From positions 1 to 5,312 of the forward strand of contig JAAXUD010000241.1 of the NCBI GenBank assembly GCA_013336205.1: DNA of 5,312 bases, written 5' to 3'. The DNA is from Lentimicrobium sp. GTDB lineage: Bacteria; Bacteroidota; Bacteroidia; Bacteroidales; Lentimicrobiaceae. The notes under the pieces were generated by a model, which worked only from the letters and a program-made list of their open reading frames with translations, was not told the origin of the DNA and did no database searches. The position numbers and the translations under genes are program-made. Shown piece after piece: positions 1-5,312 of this stretch (within the stretch, counting starts at the first letter, position 1; every line of letters begins with the position of its first letter).

Positions 1-831
1 TTTATTGTGGCTATGTGGGTAGTGAATCTGACTGGGAATAAAAGTTCAGAAAACCAATTTTATATTGCTTCTGCAGTTTCTTTTCTGCTGGGATTGTATG
101 CATTCAGCCTTCCTAAATGCCCTCCGCTGGGCGTTGGCGCGGGAAATAAAACATTTGCCCAACGACTTGGCCTGGATGCCTTTAAGCTCTTCAAAAACCG
201 AAAAATGGCGTTATTCTTTATTTTCTCCATGTTTTTAGGAGCCGCTTTGCAACTTACCAATGCCTATGGGGATGTATTCCTCGATGATTTTAAACATTTT
301 CCCGAATATGCGGATTCATTTGTAATCAGGTATTCTACAATTATTATGTCTATTTCCCAGATGTCGGAGACCTTATTTATACTGGCTATTCCGTTTTTTC
401 TGAAGAGATTTGGTATAAAACAGGTGATGCTGATCAGTATGATTGCCTGGGTGCTTCGTTTTGGTTTGTTCGCATATGGAAATCCAACCGATGGGCTTTG
501 GATGATCATATTATCCTGTGTTGTTTATGGAATGGCGTTTGATTTTTTCAATATCTCAGGCTCATTGTTCGTTGAAACTTCAACAGATCAGTCCATACGC
601 TCGAGTGCCCAGGGATTGTTTATGATGATGACAAATGGTGTGGGTGCGATATTAGGAAGTTCAGCTAGCGGATTTGTGATTAAAAATTATTTCACGCTTG
701 AGAACAACATGAAAGACTGGCATGCAATCTGGAATGTCTTTGCAATCTACGCCCTGATAGTGACTGTTCTTTTTGCCGTATTTTTTAAGCACAAGCATAA
801 TCCTGCGGTTCAGGAATCGTTTAAACACTGA
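1..831 (+). CDS. nupG: Nucleoside:H+ symporter, NupG family of MFS (5'-truncated)
   Basis: This is an inner-membrane major facilitator that would import nucleosides with protons. The frame is open from base 1, so the true start lies outside the window; the GTG at base 7 is an internal valine. The visible part is 276 residues against about 418 in E. coli NupG, so roughly the first 140 are missing. Hydrophobic stretches, numbered from base 1, fit TM6 to TM12: about residues 20-38, 70-95, 112-135, 142-162, 166-192, 203-230 and 244-264. A polar loop of about 30 residues follows the first, as expected for the central MFS loop. Family-type motifs are FDFFNISGS (near residues 180-188) and AQGLFMMMTNG (203-213), which closely resemble the same parts of E. 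coli NupG. The tail is Lys/His-rich (FFKHKHNP), also as in NupG. It converges on the nuclease-like gene. XapB-like substrate preference cannot be excluded. The family call is strong and the exact substrate is inferred. Confidence 0.9.
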   Translation, partial: FIVAMWVVNLTGNKSSENQFYIASAVSFLLGLYAFSLPKCPPLGVGAGNKTFAQRLGLDAFKLFKNRKMALFFIFSMFLGAALQLTNAYGDVFLDDFKHFPEYADSFVIRYSTIIMSISQMSETLFILAIPFFLKRFGIKQVMLISMIAWVLRFGLFAYGNPTDGLWMIILSCVVYGMAFDFFNISGSLFVETSTDQSIRSSAQGLFMMMTNGVGAILGSSASGFVIKNYFTLENNMKDWHAIWNVFAIYALIVTVLFAVFFKHKHNPAVQESFKH

Positions 832-897
832 GAAAGAGCGCTTAGAAAGGCAAAACCCGGGCTGTGAACAAATTACTTTCTAAATAAAGGTATTATG

Positions 898-927
898 TTG
901 CCATTCCTGAAAGTGGCAAAGGGTTTT
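898..927 (+). terminator. Weak candidate terminator hairpin in the convergent gap
   Basis: TTGCCA (898-903) pairs with TGGCAA (914-919). One G-U and one U-A pair extend this to an 8-pair stem around a 6-base loop (906-911). A short TTTT run lies at 924-927, separated from the stem by AGGG. It lies 67 bases after the permease stop codon. The stem is modest and the T-run is short and displaced, so it is a weak intrinsic terminator at best. No T-run follows it in the minus direction, so it is unlikely to end the nuclease-like transcript. Confidence 0.3.
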
Positions 928-953
928 GAGCAGATAATCGCTATATCTGGGAT

Positions 954-1541
954 TTAGTCTTCCGCTTTCCTGCGTTTGATCGCATCGCGCAATGATGAAG
1001 CTTTTTCGTATTCTTCTTTTTCGATGGCTTCAATCAGCATCTCGTCAAGTTCATCAATGGTGAACTTATCAAAGTCATAATCATCCGATTGGCTCAGACC
1101 ACCGGTAGCCAGATCGTCAATATCCGGTTCCTCGTCAATCGAAACGCCCGCACCGGCAAGAACAGCCTCATAGGTGTATATCGGGCAATTGAATCTCACT
1201 GCCAGGGCAATTGCATCCGAGGTGCGCGAATCAATCTCCTGTACCCCTTCTCCATTGTCGCAAAGCAAGGTTGCATAAAAAATACCCTGTGCAAATTTGC
1301 TGATAATTACTTCATTAAAAGAAATACTGAAAGTGTCGGCAAAATTCTTAAAAAGGTCGTGGGTTAATGGGCGGGGGATTTTTATCTGTTCAATATGAAA
1401 CAATATAGCTTGTGCTTCAAAACCATTGATTAAAATTGGCAGTCTGCGTTTACCATTTATTTCTCCTAAAATAAGTGTATAGGCACCACTTTGCGACTGA
1501 CTATTGATCATACCTAGCAATTTCAACGGTATCTTTTCCAT
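954..1541 (-). CDS. Bifunctional nuclease (BFN/DUF151) domain protein with C-terminal UVR motif
   Basis: A complete soluble protein of 195 residues with no signal peptide or membrane segment. Residues 1 to about 135 form a BFN (DUF151) domain. Its conserved blocks are SGAYTLILGE (18-27), RRLPILINGFEAQAI (32-46), RPLTHDLF (57-64) and IDSRTSDAIALAVRFNCPIY (103-122). An acidic linker (about 136-158) leads to a UVR-type helical hairpin (about 160-193; EKEEYEKASSLRDAIKRRK) like the UvrB-UvrC contact motif and the McsA repeats. Some plant and bacterial members of the BFN family are reported to have RNase and DNase activity, but most are uncharacterised, so activity here is inferred; the UVR motif suggests a protein partner. 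I chose the ATG at 1541-1539. A TTG one codon upstream (1544-1542) is possible but less likely, and no Shine-Dalgarno site is visible for either. It converges with the permease gene and diverges from hppA. The BFN+UVR architecture is standard in Bacteroidota. Confidence 0.93.
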   Translation of the reverse strand: MEKIPLKLLGMINSQSQSGAYTLILGEINGKRRLPILINGFEAQAILFHIEQIKIPRPLTHDLFKNFADTFSISFNEVIISKFAQGIFYATLLCDNGEGVQEIDSRTSDAIALAVRFNCPIYTYEAVLAGAGVSIDEEPDIDDLATGGLSQSDDYDFDKFTIDELDEMLIEAIEKEEYEKASSLRDAIKRRKAED

Positions 1542-1603
1542 CAAATATTTGGATGCTTTAGTTCAGATGCTAAATTAGAAAATAAAAATTTCTACCCTAC
1601 GTC

Positions 1604-1660
1604 AAAAGATAATTAATTTTTAATTTATTTTTTTCTTCGCTTAACAGGAAATTATCTTTT
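1604..1660. repeat. 11-bp perfect inverted repeat flanking an AT-rich tract
   Basis: AAAAGATAATT (1604-1614) is the exact reverse complement of AATTATCTTTT (1650-1660), with a 35-base spacer that includes a run of T (1624-1634). Pairing stops at both ends of the arms. The repeat lies 63 bases upstream of the nuclease-like start codon and about 140 bases upstream of the hppA promoter. It could be a hairpin in the nuclease-like gene's leader, a protein site or chance in AT-rich DNA. No function is assigned. Confidence 0.5.
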
Positions 1661-1679
1661 TCCGCAAACGATTGCGAAA
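1660..1679. promoter_or_regulatory. Candidate LacI-family-type operator (pseudo-palindrome with central CG)
   Basis: The core CGCAAAC|GATTGCG (1663-1676) matches its own reverse complement at 6 of 7 half-site positions. After one mismatched pair (1662/1677), two more pairs match (1660-1661 with 1678-1679). A palindrome with a central CG step and CGCAAA/TTTGCG-like arms is the form of LacI/PurR-family operators. It lies between two divergent genes, 122 bases from the nuclease-like start and about 120 bases upstream of the hppA -33 element, so which gene it would control is unclear. No regulator gene is in the window. The pattern is visible; the role is inferred. Confidence 0.35.
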
Positions 1680-1781
1680 TCAGGCACATACATGTAGAAA
1701 GCTATATTTATATAAGCCGGATAAGGGTCTGAAACTGCCGTTAACTGGTCATTCTGAATTAATAACAGTTTGTTTTGATGA

Positions 1782-1811
1782 TTGTATTTCCTAATTACTT
1801 CTCTATATTTG
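1782..1811 (+). promoter_or_regulatory. Bacteroidota-type promoter of hppA
   Basis: TATATTTG (1804-1811) matches the Bacteroidota -7 consensus TAnnTTTG exactly. TTG (1782-1784) sits 19 bases upstream, within the usual spacing for the -33 element. Transcription would start at about 1817-1820, giving a leader of roughly 35 bases before the hppA ATG. It is the only perfect -7 match I found in this spacer in the hppA direction. Confidence 0.7.
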
Positions 1812-1845
1812 TAAAACATAAACAATCACCATTTGAAAATTAATC

Positions 1846-1851
1846 GGAGAG
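1846..1851 (+). promoter_or_regulatory. Ribosome binding site of hppA
   Basis: GGAGAG (1846-1851) is a clear Shine-Dalgarno-like sequence, with GGAG five bases before the ATG. It supports the chosen hppA start. Strong Shine-Dalgarno sites are uncommon in Bacteroidota, and neither of the other two starts in this window has one. Confidence 0.6.
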
Positions 1852-1854
1852 CGT

Positions 1855-4389
1855 ATGAAGAAAATTCTAACCCTGCTGGCAGTAATCCTGGCGCCGGCAA
1901 TTTTAAAAGCAAGTGAAGCCGACCTGGTAATTCCATCTGGAATGAAGGACCAACAGATTCTTTACTGGGGTTTTTTAATCACCCTGGCGGGACTTATGTT
2001 CGGATTTTATCAATTTGTGAAGGTCAAAAAAATAAGGGCACATCAGTCTATGCTTGATGTAGCTGATGTTATTTACGAAACCGGGAAAACTTACCTGATC
2101 CAACAAGGTAAATTTCTGGCCATTCTATTCCTGTTTGTGGGTTCTGCAGTTGCTTTCTATTTTGGGTTTCTGTCAGAAGCAAATTTTGGATTTGGCGCTG
2201 TTTTGATGATTCTGGGCTGGACTGTTATCGGAATATTGGGTTCATACAGTGTTGCCTGGTTTGGCATCAGAATGAATACGCTGGCCAACTCTCGTATGGC
2301 TTTTGCCTCGCTTGAAAGAAAACCAATAAAACTGCTCAATATTCCTTTAAATGCAGGCATGAGTATCGGTGTTGTGCTGATTTCGCTGGAACTTATCATG
2401 ATGCTTATTATTTTGATGTTCGTTCCGGGAGAATATGCAGGCGCCAGTTTTATCGGCTTTGCCATTGGTGAATCGTTGGGTGCTTCAGCCCTCAGAATTG
2501 CTGGTGGAATATTTACCAAGATTGCTGATATCGGATCTGACCTGATGAAAGTGATCTTCAAAATCGGTGAAGACGATCCACGGAACCCAGGCACCATTGC
2601 CGACTGTGTTGGCGACAATGCCGGTGATAGCGTAGGTCCAACTGCCGATGGTTTTGAAACCTATGGTGTAACAGGTGTTGCTTTAATTTCTTTCATTCTT
2701 TTAGCTGTTGGATATAGCTTGAATACCATTGCAGGCTTTAATCCTGAATTTGTTACAAACCTGGCGAATAGCCTGAATGTAACCAATTTTAATATTGCCA
2801 GTGAAGAATCACTTAAAGCTTTATCCGGCGTCCTCCAGATAAAATTACTATCATGGATCTTCATAATGAGAATTCTGATGATAGTGACCTCTATTGCTGC
2901 TTTCTATGTCAACAGTATGCTCATCAAAGCAAAATATTCCAATGTTGATGAACTGGACTTTGAAAAACCATTGACATCGCTGGTATGGATTACTTCAATC
3001 CTGTCAATATTTGTGACTTTTATCATCAGTTACCTCACGATCAGCGATCTGCCCAATAACCTTTGGATCACGCTTTCGATCATCATCAGCGTTGGCACTT
3101 TGGGTGCTGCACTCATACCGGAGTTTACGAAAATTTTCACCAGCCCGAAATCAACCCATGTAAATGAAGTGGTTGAAGCATCGAAAAAAGGAGGTGCATC
3201 GCTCAACATCCTGTCCGGGCTTGTAGCCGGCAACTTCAGTGCATTCTGGATGGGTATGGTATTCCTGCTGCTCATGTTTGTTGCATACTATGCCAGCACT
3301 TTTGGGCTAAGCAGTATCATGATCTACCCTTCAATTTTTGCATTCGGCCTGGTTGCTTTTGGTATGCTCGGTATGGGACCTGTTACCATTGCGGTTGACA
3401 GTTATGGACCTGTAACCGATAACGCCCAGTCAATTTATGAGCTATCACTGATAGAAGAAGATCAGAAAGCAAAAAGTATTGAGATTGAGAAAGAATTTGG
3501 TTTTAAACCTGATTTCGAGAAATCAAAATACTACCTGGAAGCAAACGACGGTGCCGGAAACACCTTCAAAGCAACCGCTAAACCTGTTTTAATCGGCACT
3601 GCAGTTGTTGGGGCAACCACCATGATTTTTTCGCTTATCCTTGTTATCCAGAAAACCCTTGGTGTTAAGCCCGAAGAAATTCTGAACCTTCTGAATCCAT
3701 ATACAATTCTTGGTTTTCTTGCCGGAGGTGCAGTAATTTACTGGTTTACAGGTGCTTCGATTCAGGCAGTTGTAACCGGTGCGGCTCGCGCAGTTGAATT
3801 TATCCGTAAAAACATCAACCTCGATCCGAATGCACCAAAGAAAGCTGATGTTGAGAAATCGAGGCAGGTAGTGCAGATTTGCACAGTTTACGCCCAAAAA
3901 GGAATGTGGAATATTTTTATAGCCATTTTCTCCTTTGCCCTCGCTTTCGCGTTCCTGGCAAGTCCAACAGGTCTTGAACCCGGCATGAGCGATGCTGAAA
4001 CCTTAAAATTTTCATTACCAGTATCTTTGTTTGTAAGTTACCTTATCTCCATTGCATTCTTTGGTTTATTCCAGGCTGTATTTATGGCAAATGCCGGAGG
4101 TGCCTGGGACAACGCTAAAAAAGTAATTGAAGTCGACATGAAGGAAAAAGGTACCGACCTGCATGCCGCATCAGTAGTGGGCGATACCGTTGGGGACCCT
4201 TTCAAGGACACTTCTTCTGTAGCGCTTAACCCTATTATTAAATTTACCACACTATTCGGGTTATTGGCAATGGAAATTGCCATTGCCGAGCATTTCAGAC
4301 CGGTTGCGCATTACATCGGGTTCTTCTTTCTCGCTGTAGCATTGGTCTTTGTATGGAGGTCATTCTATAAAATGAGAATCAATGAATAA
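1855..4389 (+). CDS. hppA: Membrane-integral ion-pumping pyrophosphatase, divergent K+-independent type
   Basis: This enzyme hydrolyses cytoplasmic pyrophosphate and uses the energy to pump H+ (or Na+) across the inner membrane. It has 844 residues, longer than the roughly 670-770 usual in bacteria, and hydrophobic segments throughout, as expected for the 16-helix fold. Visible active-site blocks are the D225xxxD229 pair, DDPRNP (240-245), D250, GDNAGD (253-258), D265 with the gate-type E268, YGPVTDNA (517-524), GNT (568-570) and, near the C-terminus, GGAWDNAKK (748-756) and VVGDTVGDPFKDT (774-786). Oddities are GPTADGFETYG (261-271) where canonical enzymes have a GMAADLFESY-like run; Lys572 at the position that makes canonical H+-PPases K+-independent; a cytoplasmic loop (about 525-567) some 20 residues longer than usual; and a signal-peptide-like N-terminus (Lys2-Lys3, hydrophobic 4-18, possible cleavage after SEA22). 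These fit the divergent H+-PPase subfamily of Chlorobium limicola and Cellulomonas fimi. The start is backed by GGAGAG. It appears monocistronic, with its own promoter and terminator. The family is certain; ion choice is inferred. Confidence 0.97.
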   Translation: MKKILTLLAVILAPAILKASEADLVIPSGMKDQQILYWGFLITLAGLMFGFYQFVKVKKIRAHQSMLDVADVIYETGKTYLIQQGKFLAILFLFVGSAVAFYFGFLSEANFGFGAVLMILGWTVIGILGSYSVAWFGIRMNTLANSRMAFASLERKPIKLLNIPLNAGMSIGVVLISLELIMMLIILMFVPGEYAGASFIGFAIGESLGASALRIAGGIFTKIADIGSDLMKVIFKIGEDDPRNPGTIADCVGDNAGDSVGPTADGFETYGVTGVALISFILLAVGYSLNTIAGFNPEFVTNLANSLNVTNFNIASEESLKALSGVLQIKLLSWIFIMRILMIVTSIAAFYVNSMLIKAKYSNVDELDFEKPLTSLVWITSILSIFVTFIISYLTISDLPNNLWITLSIIISVGTLGAALIPEFTKIFTSPKSTHVNEVVEASKKGGASLNILSGLVAGNFSAFWMGMVFLLLMFVAYYASTFGLSSIMIYPSIFAFGLVAFGMLGMGPVTIAVDSYGPVTDNAQSIYELSLIEEDQKAKSIEIEKEFGFKPDFEKSKYYLEANDGAGNTFKATAKPVLIGTAVVGATTMIFSLILVIQKTLGVKPEEILNLLNPYTILGFLAGGAVIYWFTGASIQAVVTGAARAVEFIRKNINLDPNAPKKADVEKSRQVVQICTVYAQKGMWNIFIAIFSFALAFAFLASPTGLEPGMSDAETLKFSLPVSLFVSYLISIAFFGLFQAVFMANAGGAWDNAKKVIEVDMKEKGTDLHAASVVGDTVGDPFKDTSSVALNPIIKFTTLFGLLAMEIAIAEHFRPVAHYIGFFFLAVALVFVWRSFYKMRINE

Positions 4390-4407
4390 ATTACCGGTAT
4401 AAGCTTC

Positions 4408-4437
4408 AAAGGCTGTCGTAACTGACAGCCTTTTTTT
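4408..4437 (+). terminator. Intrinsic terminator of hppA
   Basis: GGCTGTC (4411-4417) pairs perfectly with GACAGCC (4424-4430) around a 6-base loop. AAA (4408-4410) with TTT (4431-4433) can extend the stem to 10 pairs, and a seven-T run (4431-4437) follows. It starts 19 bases after the hppA stop codon. This is a textbook Rho-independent terminator and separates hppA from gcvP. Confidence 0.93.
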
Positions 4438-4574
4438 ATTTGTGGAATATATAATCGACTTAATTCCTCTGTCCACCAAAAAGTCACATGTTAAACTACG
4501 CATATATCTGTATTTCAATTATATAGATTCGTAAAAGAATATGCTTCAAATTTTTCAGGGTATATGATAATCTT

Positions 4575-4589
4575 TATCTTTGCCGCAAA
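4575..4589 (+). promoter_or_regulatory. Bacteroidota-type promoter of gcvP, overlapped by a small palindrome
   Basis: TATCTTTG (4575-4582) matches the TAnnTTTG -7 consensus exactly and is followed by C, as is common in this phylum. The -33 region is poor: only T-rich sequence with TTTC (4553-4556) lies about 18 bases upstream. Transcription would start near 4588-4591, giving a leader of about 40 bases. TTTGCCGCAAA (4579-4589) is a perfect 5+1+5 palindrome across the -7 element and the likely start site, so it could be an operator or chance. No glycine riboswitch fits in the short leader. Confidence 0.6.
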
Positions 4590-4629
4590 TTTCAACTGAC
4601 TTTCCAACACCCCAATAATATCAGATACA

Positions 4630-5312
4630 ATGTCTAAACTCACCAACAACTTCATCAACCGTCATAACGGCCCCAGAGAAAACGAGGTCGCTGAAATGCT
4701 TAAAACCATTGGCGCAACGAGCCTTGATGCTTTAATAGGAGAAACTGTGCCGGCATCAATCAGGTTGCCAAAAGCGCTTAACCTGCCCGACGGCATGAAC
4801 GAATACGAATACCTGTCGCACCTCAAACAACTTGGGGCTAAAAACAAACTTTTTAAAACCTATATCGGCTTAGGCTACTATAACAGTATAACACCAGGCG
4901 TAATTCAACGCAATATTTTGGAAAATCCGGGTTGGTACACTTCCTACACCCCATATCAGGCGGAGATTTCACAGGGAAGACTCGAAGCGCTGCTGATTTA
5001 TCAGACCATGATCAGCGATCTGACCGGGATGCCGCTGGCCAATGCTTCATTGCTGGATGAAGGCACTTCTGCCGCTGAAGCCATGATTATGCTGTTCAAC
5101 TCCCGTTCGCGCGAAGCGGTTAAAGCCGGCGCAAACCGTTTCTTTGTTTCTGACAAACTATTTCCTCAGACTATTGATGTCCTGAAAACCCGTTCAGAGC
5201 CACTCGGAATAAAAATTGAAACCGGCGACTGGCAAACCGTTGAGTTTGACAACAGCTGGTTTGGCGCCATCGTTCAGTATCCTGATGAATTGGGTGAGAT
5301 ATATGACTACAG
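4630..5312 (+). CDS. gcvP: Glycine dehydrogenase (decarboxylating), P-protein of the glycine cleavage system (3'-truncated)
   Basis: The P-protein is a cytoplasmic PLP enzyme that decarboxylates glycine and passes the aminomethyl group to the lipoyl arm of GcvH; with GcvT and Lpd it yields 5,10-methylene-THF, CO2, NH3 and NADH. The window holds 227 codons plus two bases, about a quarter of the usual 950-odd residues of the single-chain enzyme. Family blocks present are RHNGP (11-15), a TVPxxIR-like motif (39-45), YIGLGYYNS (78-86), ENPGWYTSYTPYQAEISQGR (98-117) and NASLLDEGTSAAEAM (138-152), where EATAAAEAM is more usual. The PLP-binding lysine lies in the C-terminal half, outside the window. 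The RHxGP-type N-terminus favours the single-chain form over the split GcvPA/GcvPB form. The ATG is the first in frame after the promoter and fits the family N-terminus; it lacks a Shine-Dalgarno site and has an A-rich upstream stretch, typical of Bacteroidota. No other glycine-cleavage gene is visible. Confidence 0.96.
   Translation, partial: MSKLTNNFINRHNGPRENEVAEMLKTIGATSLDALIGETVPASIRLPKALNLPDGMNEYEYLSHLKQLGAKNKLFKTYIGLGYYNSITPGVIQRNILENPGWYTSYTPYQAEISQGRLEALLIYQTMISDLTGMPLANASLLDEGTSAAEAMIMLFNSRSREAVKAGANRFFVSDKLFPQTIDVLKTRSEPLGIKIETGDWQTVEFDNSWFGAIVQYPDELGEIYDY

Larger units (their letters stand above)
1542..1854. other. Divergent intergenic region between the BFN-UVR gene and hppA
   Basis: These 313 bases hold no credible gene. 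From the nuclease-like side they contain a moderately AT-rich leader (1542-1600) and an 11-bp inverted repeat flanking a very AT-rich tract (1604-1660). Next come a pseudo-palindrome centred at 1669/1670, a mixed stretch without recognisable structure (1681-1780), the hppA promoter (1782-1811) and its Shine-Dalgarno site (1846-1851). I looked for a minus-strand TAnnTTTG promoter for the nuclease-like gene and found no good match. The nearest, TATCTTTTG at 1611-1603, has one extra T and no paired -33 element. Confidence 0.85.

Noticed and set aside
7..9. GTG as the start of the permease gene
   Set aside because: The frame is open upstream to base 1, and the residues around it continue a transporter lacking its first helices; the gene is truncated by the window edge.
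1089..1367. A 92-codon plus-strand open frame
   Set aside because: It lies wholly antisense to the well-supported BFN-UVR gene and encodes no recognisable protein.
1542..1544. TTG as the start of the BFN-UVR gene
   Set aside because: The ATG immediately downstream is the more likely start and gives the family's usual N-terminus; nothing favours the TTG.
3487..3555. Possible frameshift or foreign insertion in hppA to explain the long loop
   Set aside because: The frame stays open, the codon use is like that around it, and conserved motifs resume in frame on both sides, so it looks like a genuine family variation.
2157..4283. Several minus-strand open frames of 67-153 codons within hppA
   Set aside because: All are antisense to strongly conserved pyrophosphatase sequence, with compositions typical of shadow frames.
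4438..4629. Glycine riboswitch ahead of gcvP
   Set aside because: The region is AT-rich with no paired glycine-aptamer-like helices, and the predicted leader after the -7 element is only about 40 bases.
4662..4847. A 61-codon minus-strand open frame
   Set aside because: It is antisense to the conserved N-terminal part of gcvP.
1..5312. CRISPR array, insertion sequence, tRNA or other mobile element
   Set aside because: No regularly spaced repeats, transposase or integrase sequence, terminal inverted repeats or tRNA-like cloverleaf were seen.

Overview
The window looks like an ordinary chromosomal segment of a member of the Bacteroidota. Three things support this: two promoter-like sites with the phylum's TAnnTTTG -7 element (TATATTTG ahead of the pyrophosphatase gene, TATCTTTG ahead of gcvP); closest remembered family resemblance of the nuclease-like and permease proteins to Bacteroidota versions; and moderately AT-rich coding DNA with very AT-rich spacers. 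No mobile element, CRISPR array, tRNA or rRNA was seen.

Layout, left to right. (1) 1-831, +: the C-terminal two thirds of a NupG-type nucleoside:H+ symporter, cut by the window edge. (2) 832-953: a short convergent gap with a weak hairpin. (3) 954-1541, -: a complete BFN/DUF151 'bifunctional nuclease' protein with a C-terminal UVR motif. (4) 1542-1854: a 313-base divergent spacer with a very AT-rich tract, an 11-bp perfect inverted repeat, a LacI-type pseudo-palindrome, a Bacteroidota-type promoter and a Shine-Dalgarno site. (5) 1855-4389, +: a complete 844-residue membrane-integral ion-pumping pyrophosphatase (hppA), followed by a strong intrinsic terminator (4408-4437). (6) 4630-5312, +: the first 227 codons of glycine dehydrogenase (gcvP), with its own promoter, cut by the right edge.

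The genes do not form one operon. The permease and nuclease-like genes converge, the nuclease-like gene and hppA diverge, and hppA is separated from gcvP by a terminator and a new promoter. The main biological interest is hppA. It keeps the catalytic signature motifs but departs from canonical H+/Na+-PPases around them. It has the lysine that marks K+-independent enzymes, a longer cytoplasmic loop before that lysine, and a signal-peptide-like N-terminus. This fits the divergent H+-PPase subfamily known from Chlorobium limicola and Cellulomonas fimi. I found no convincing previously undescribed multi-gene system; the remaining observations are candidate regulatory structures in the spacers.
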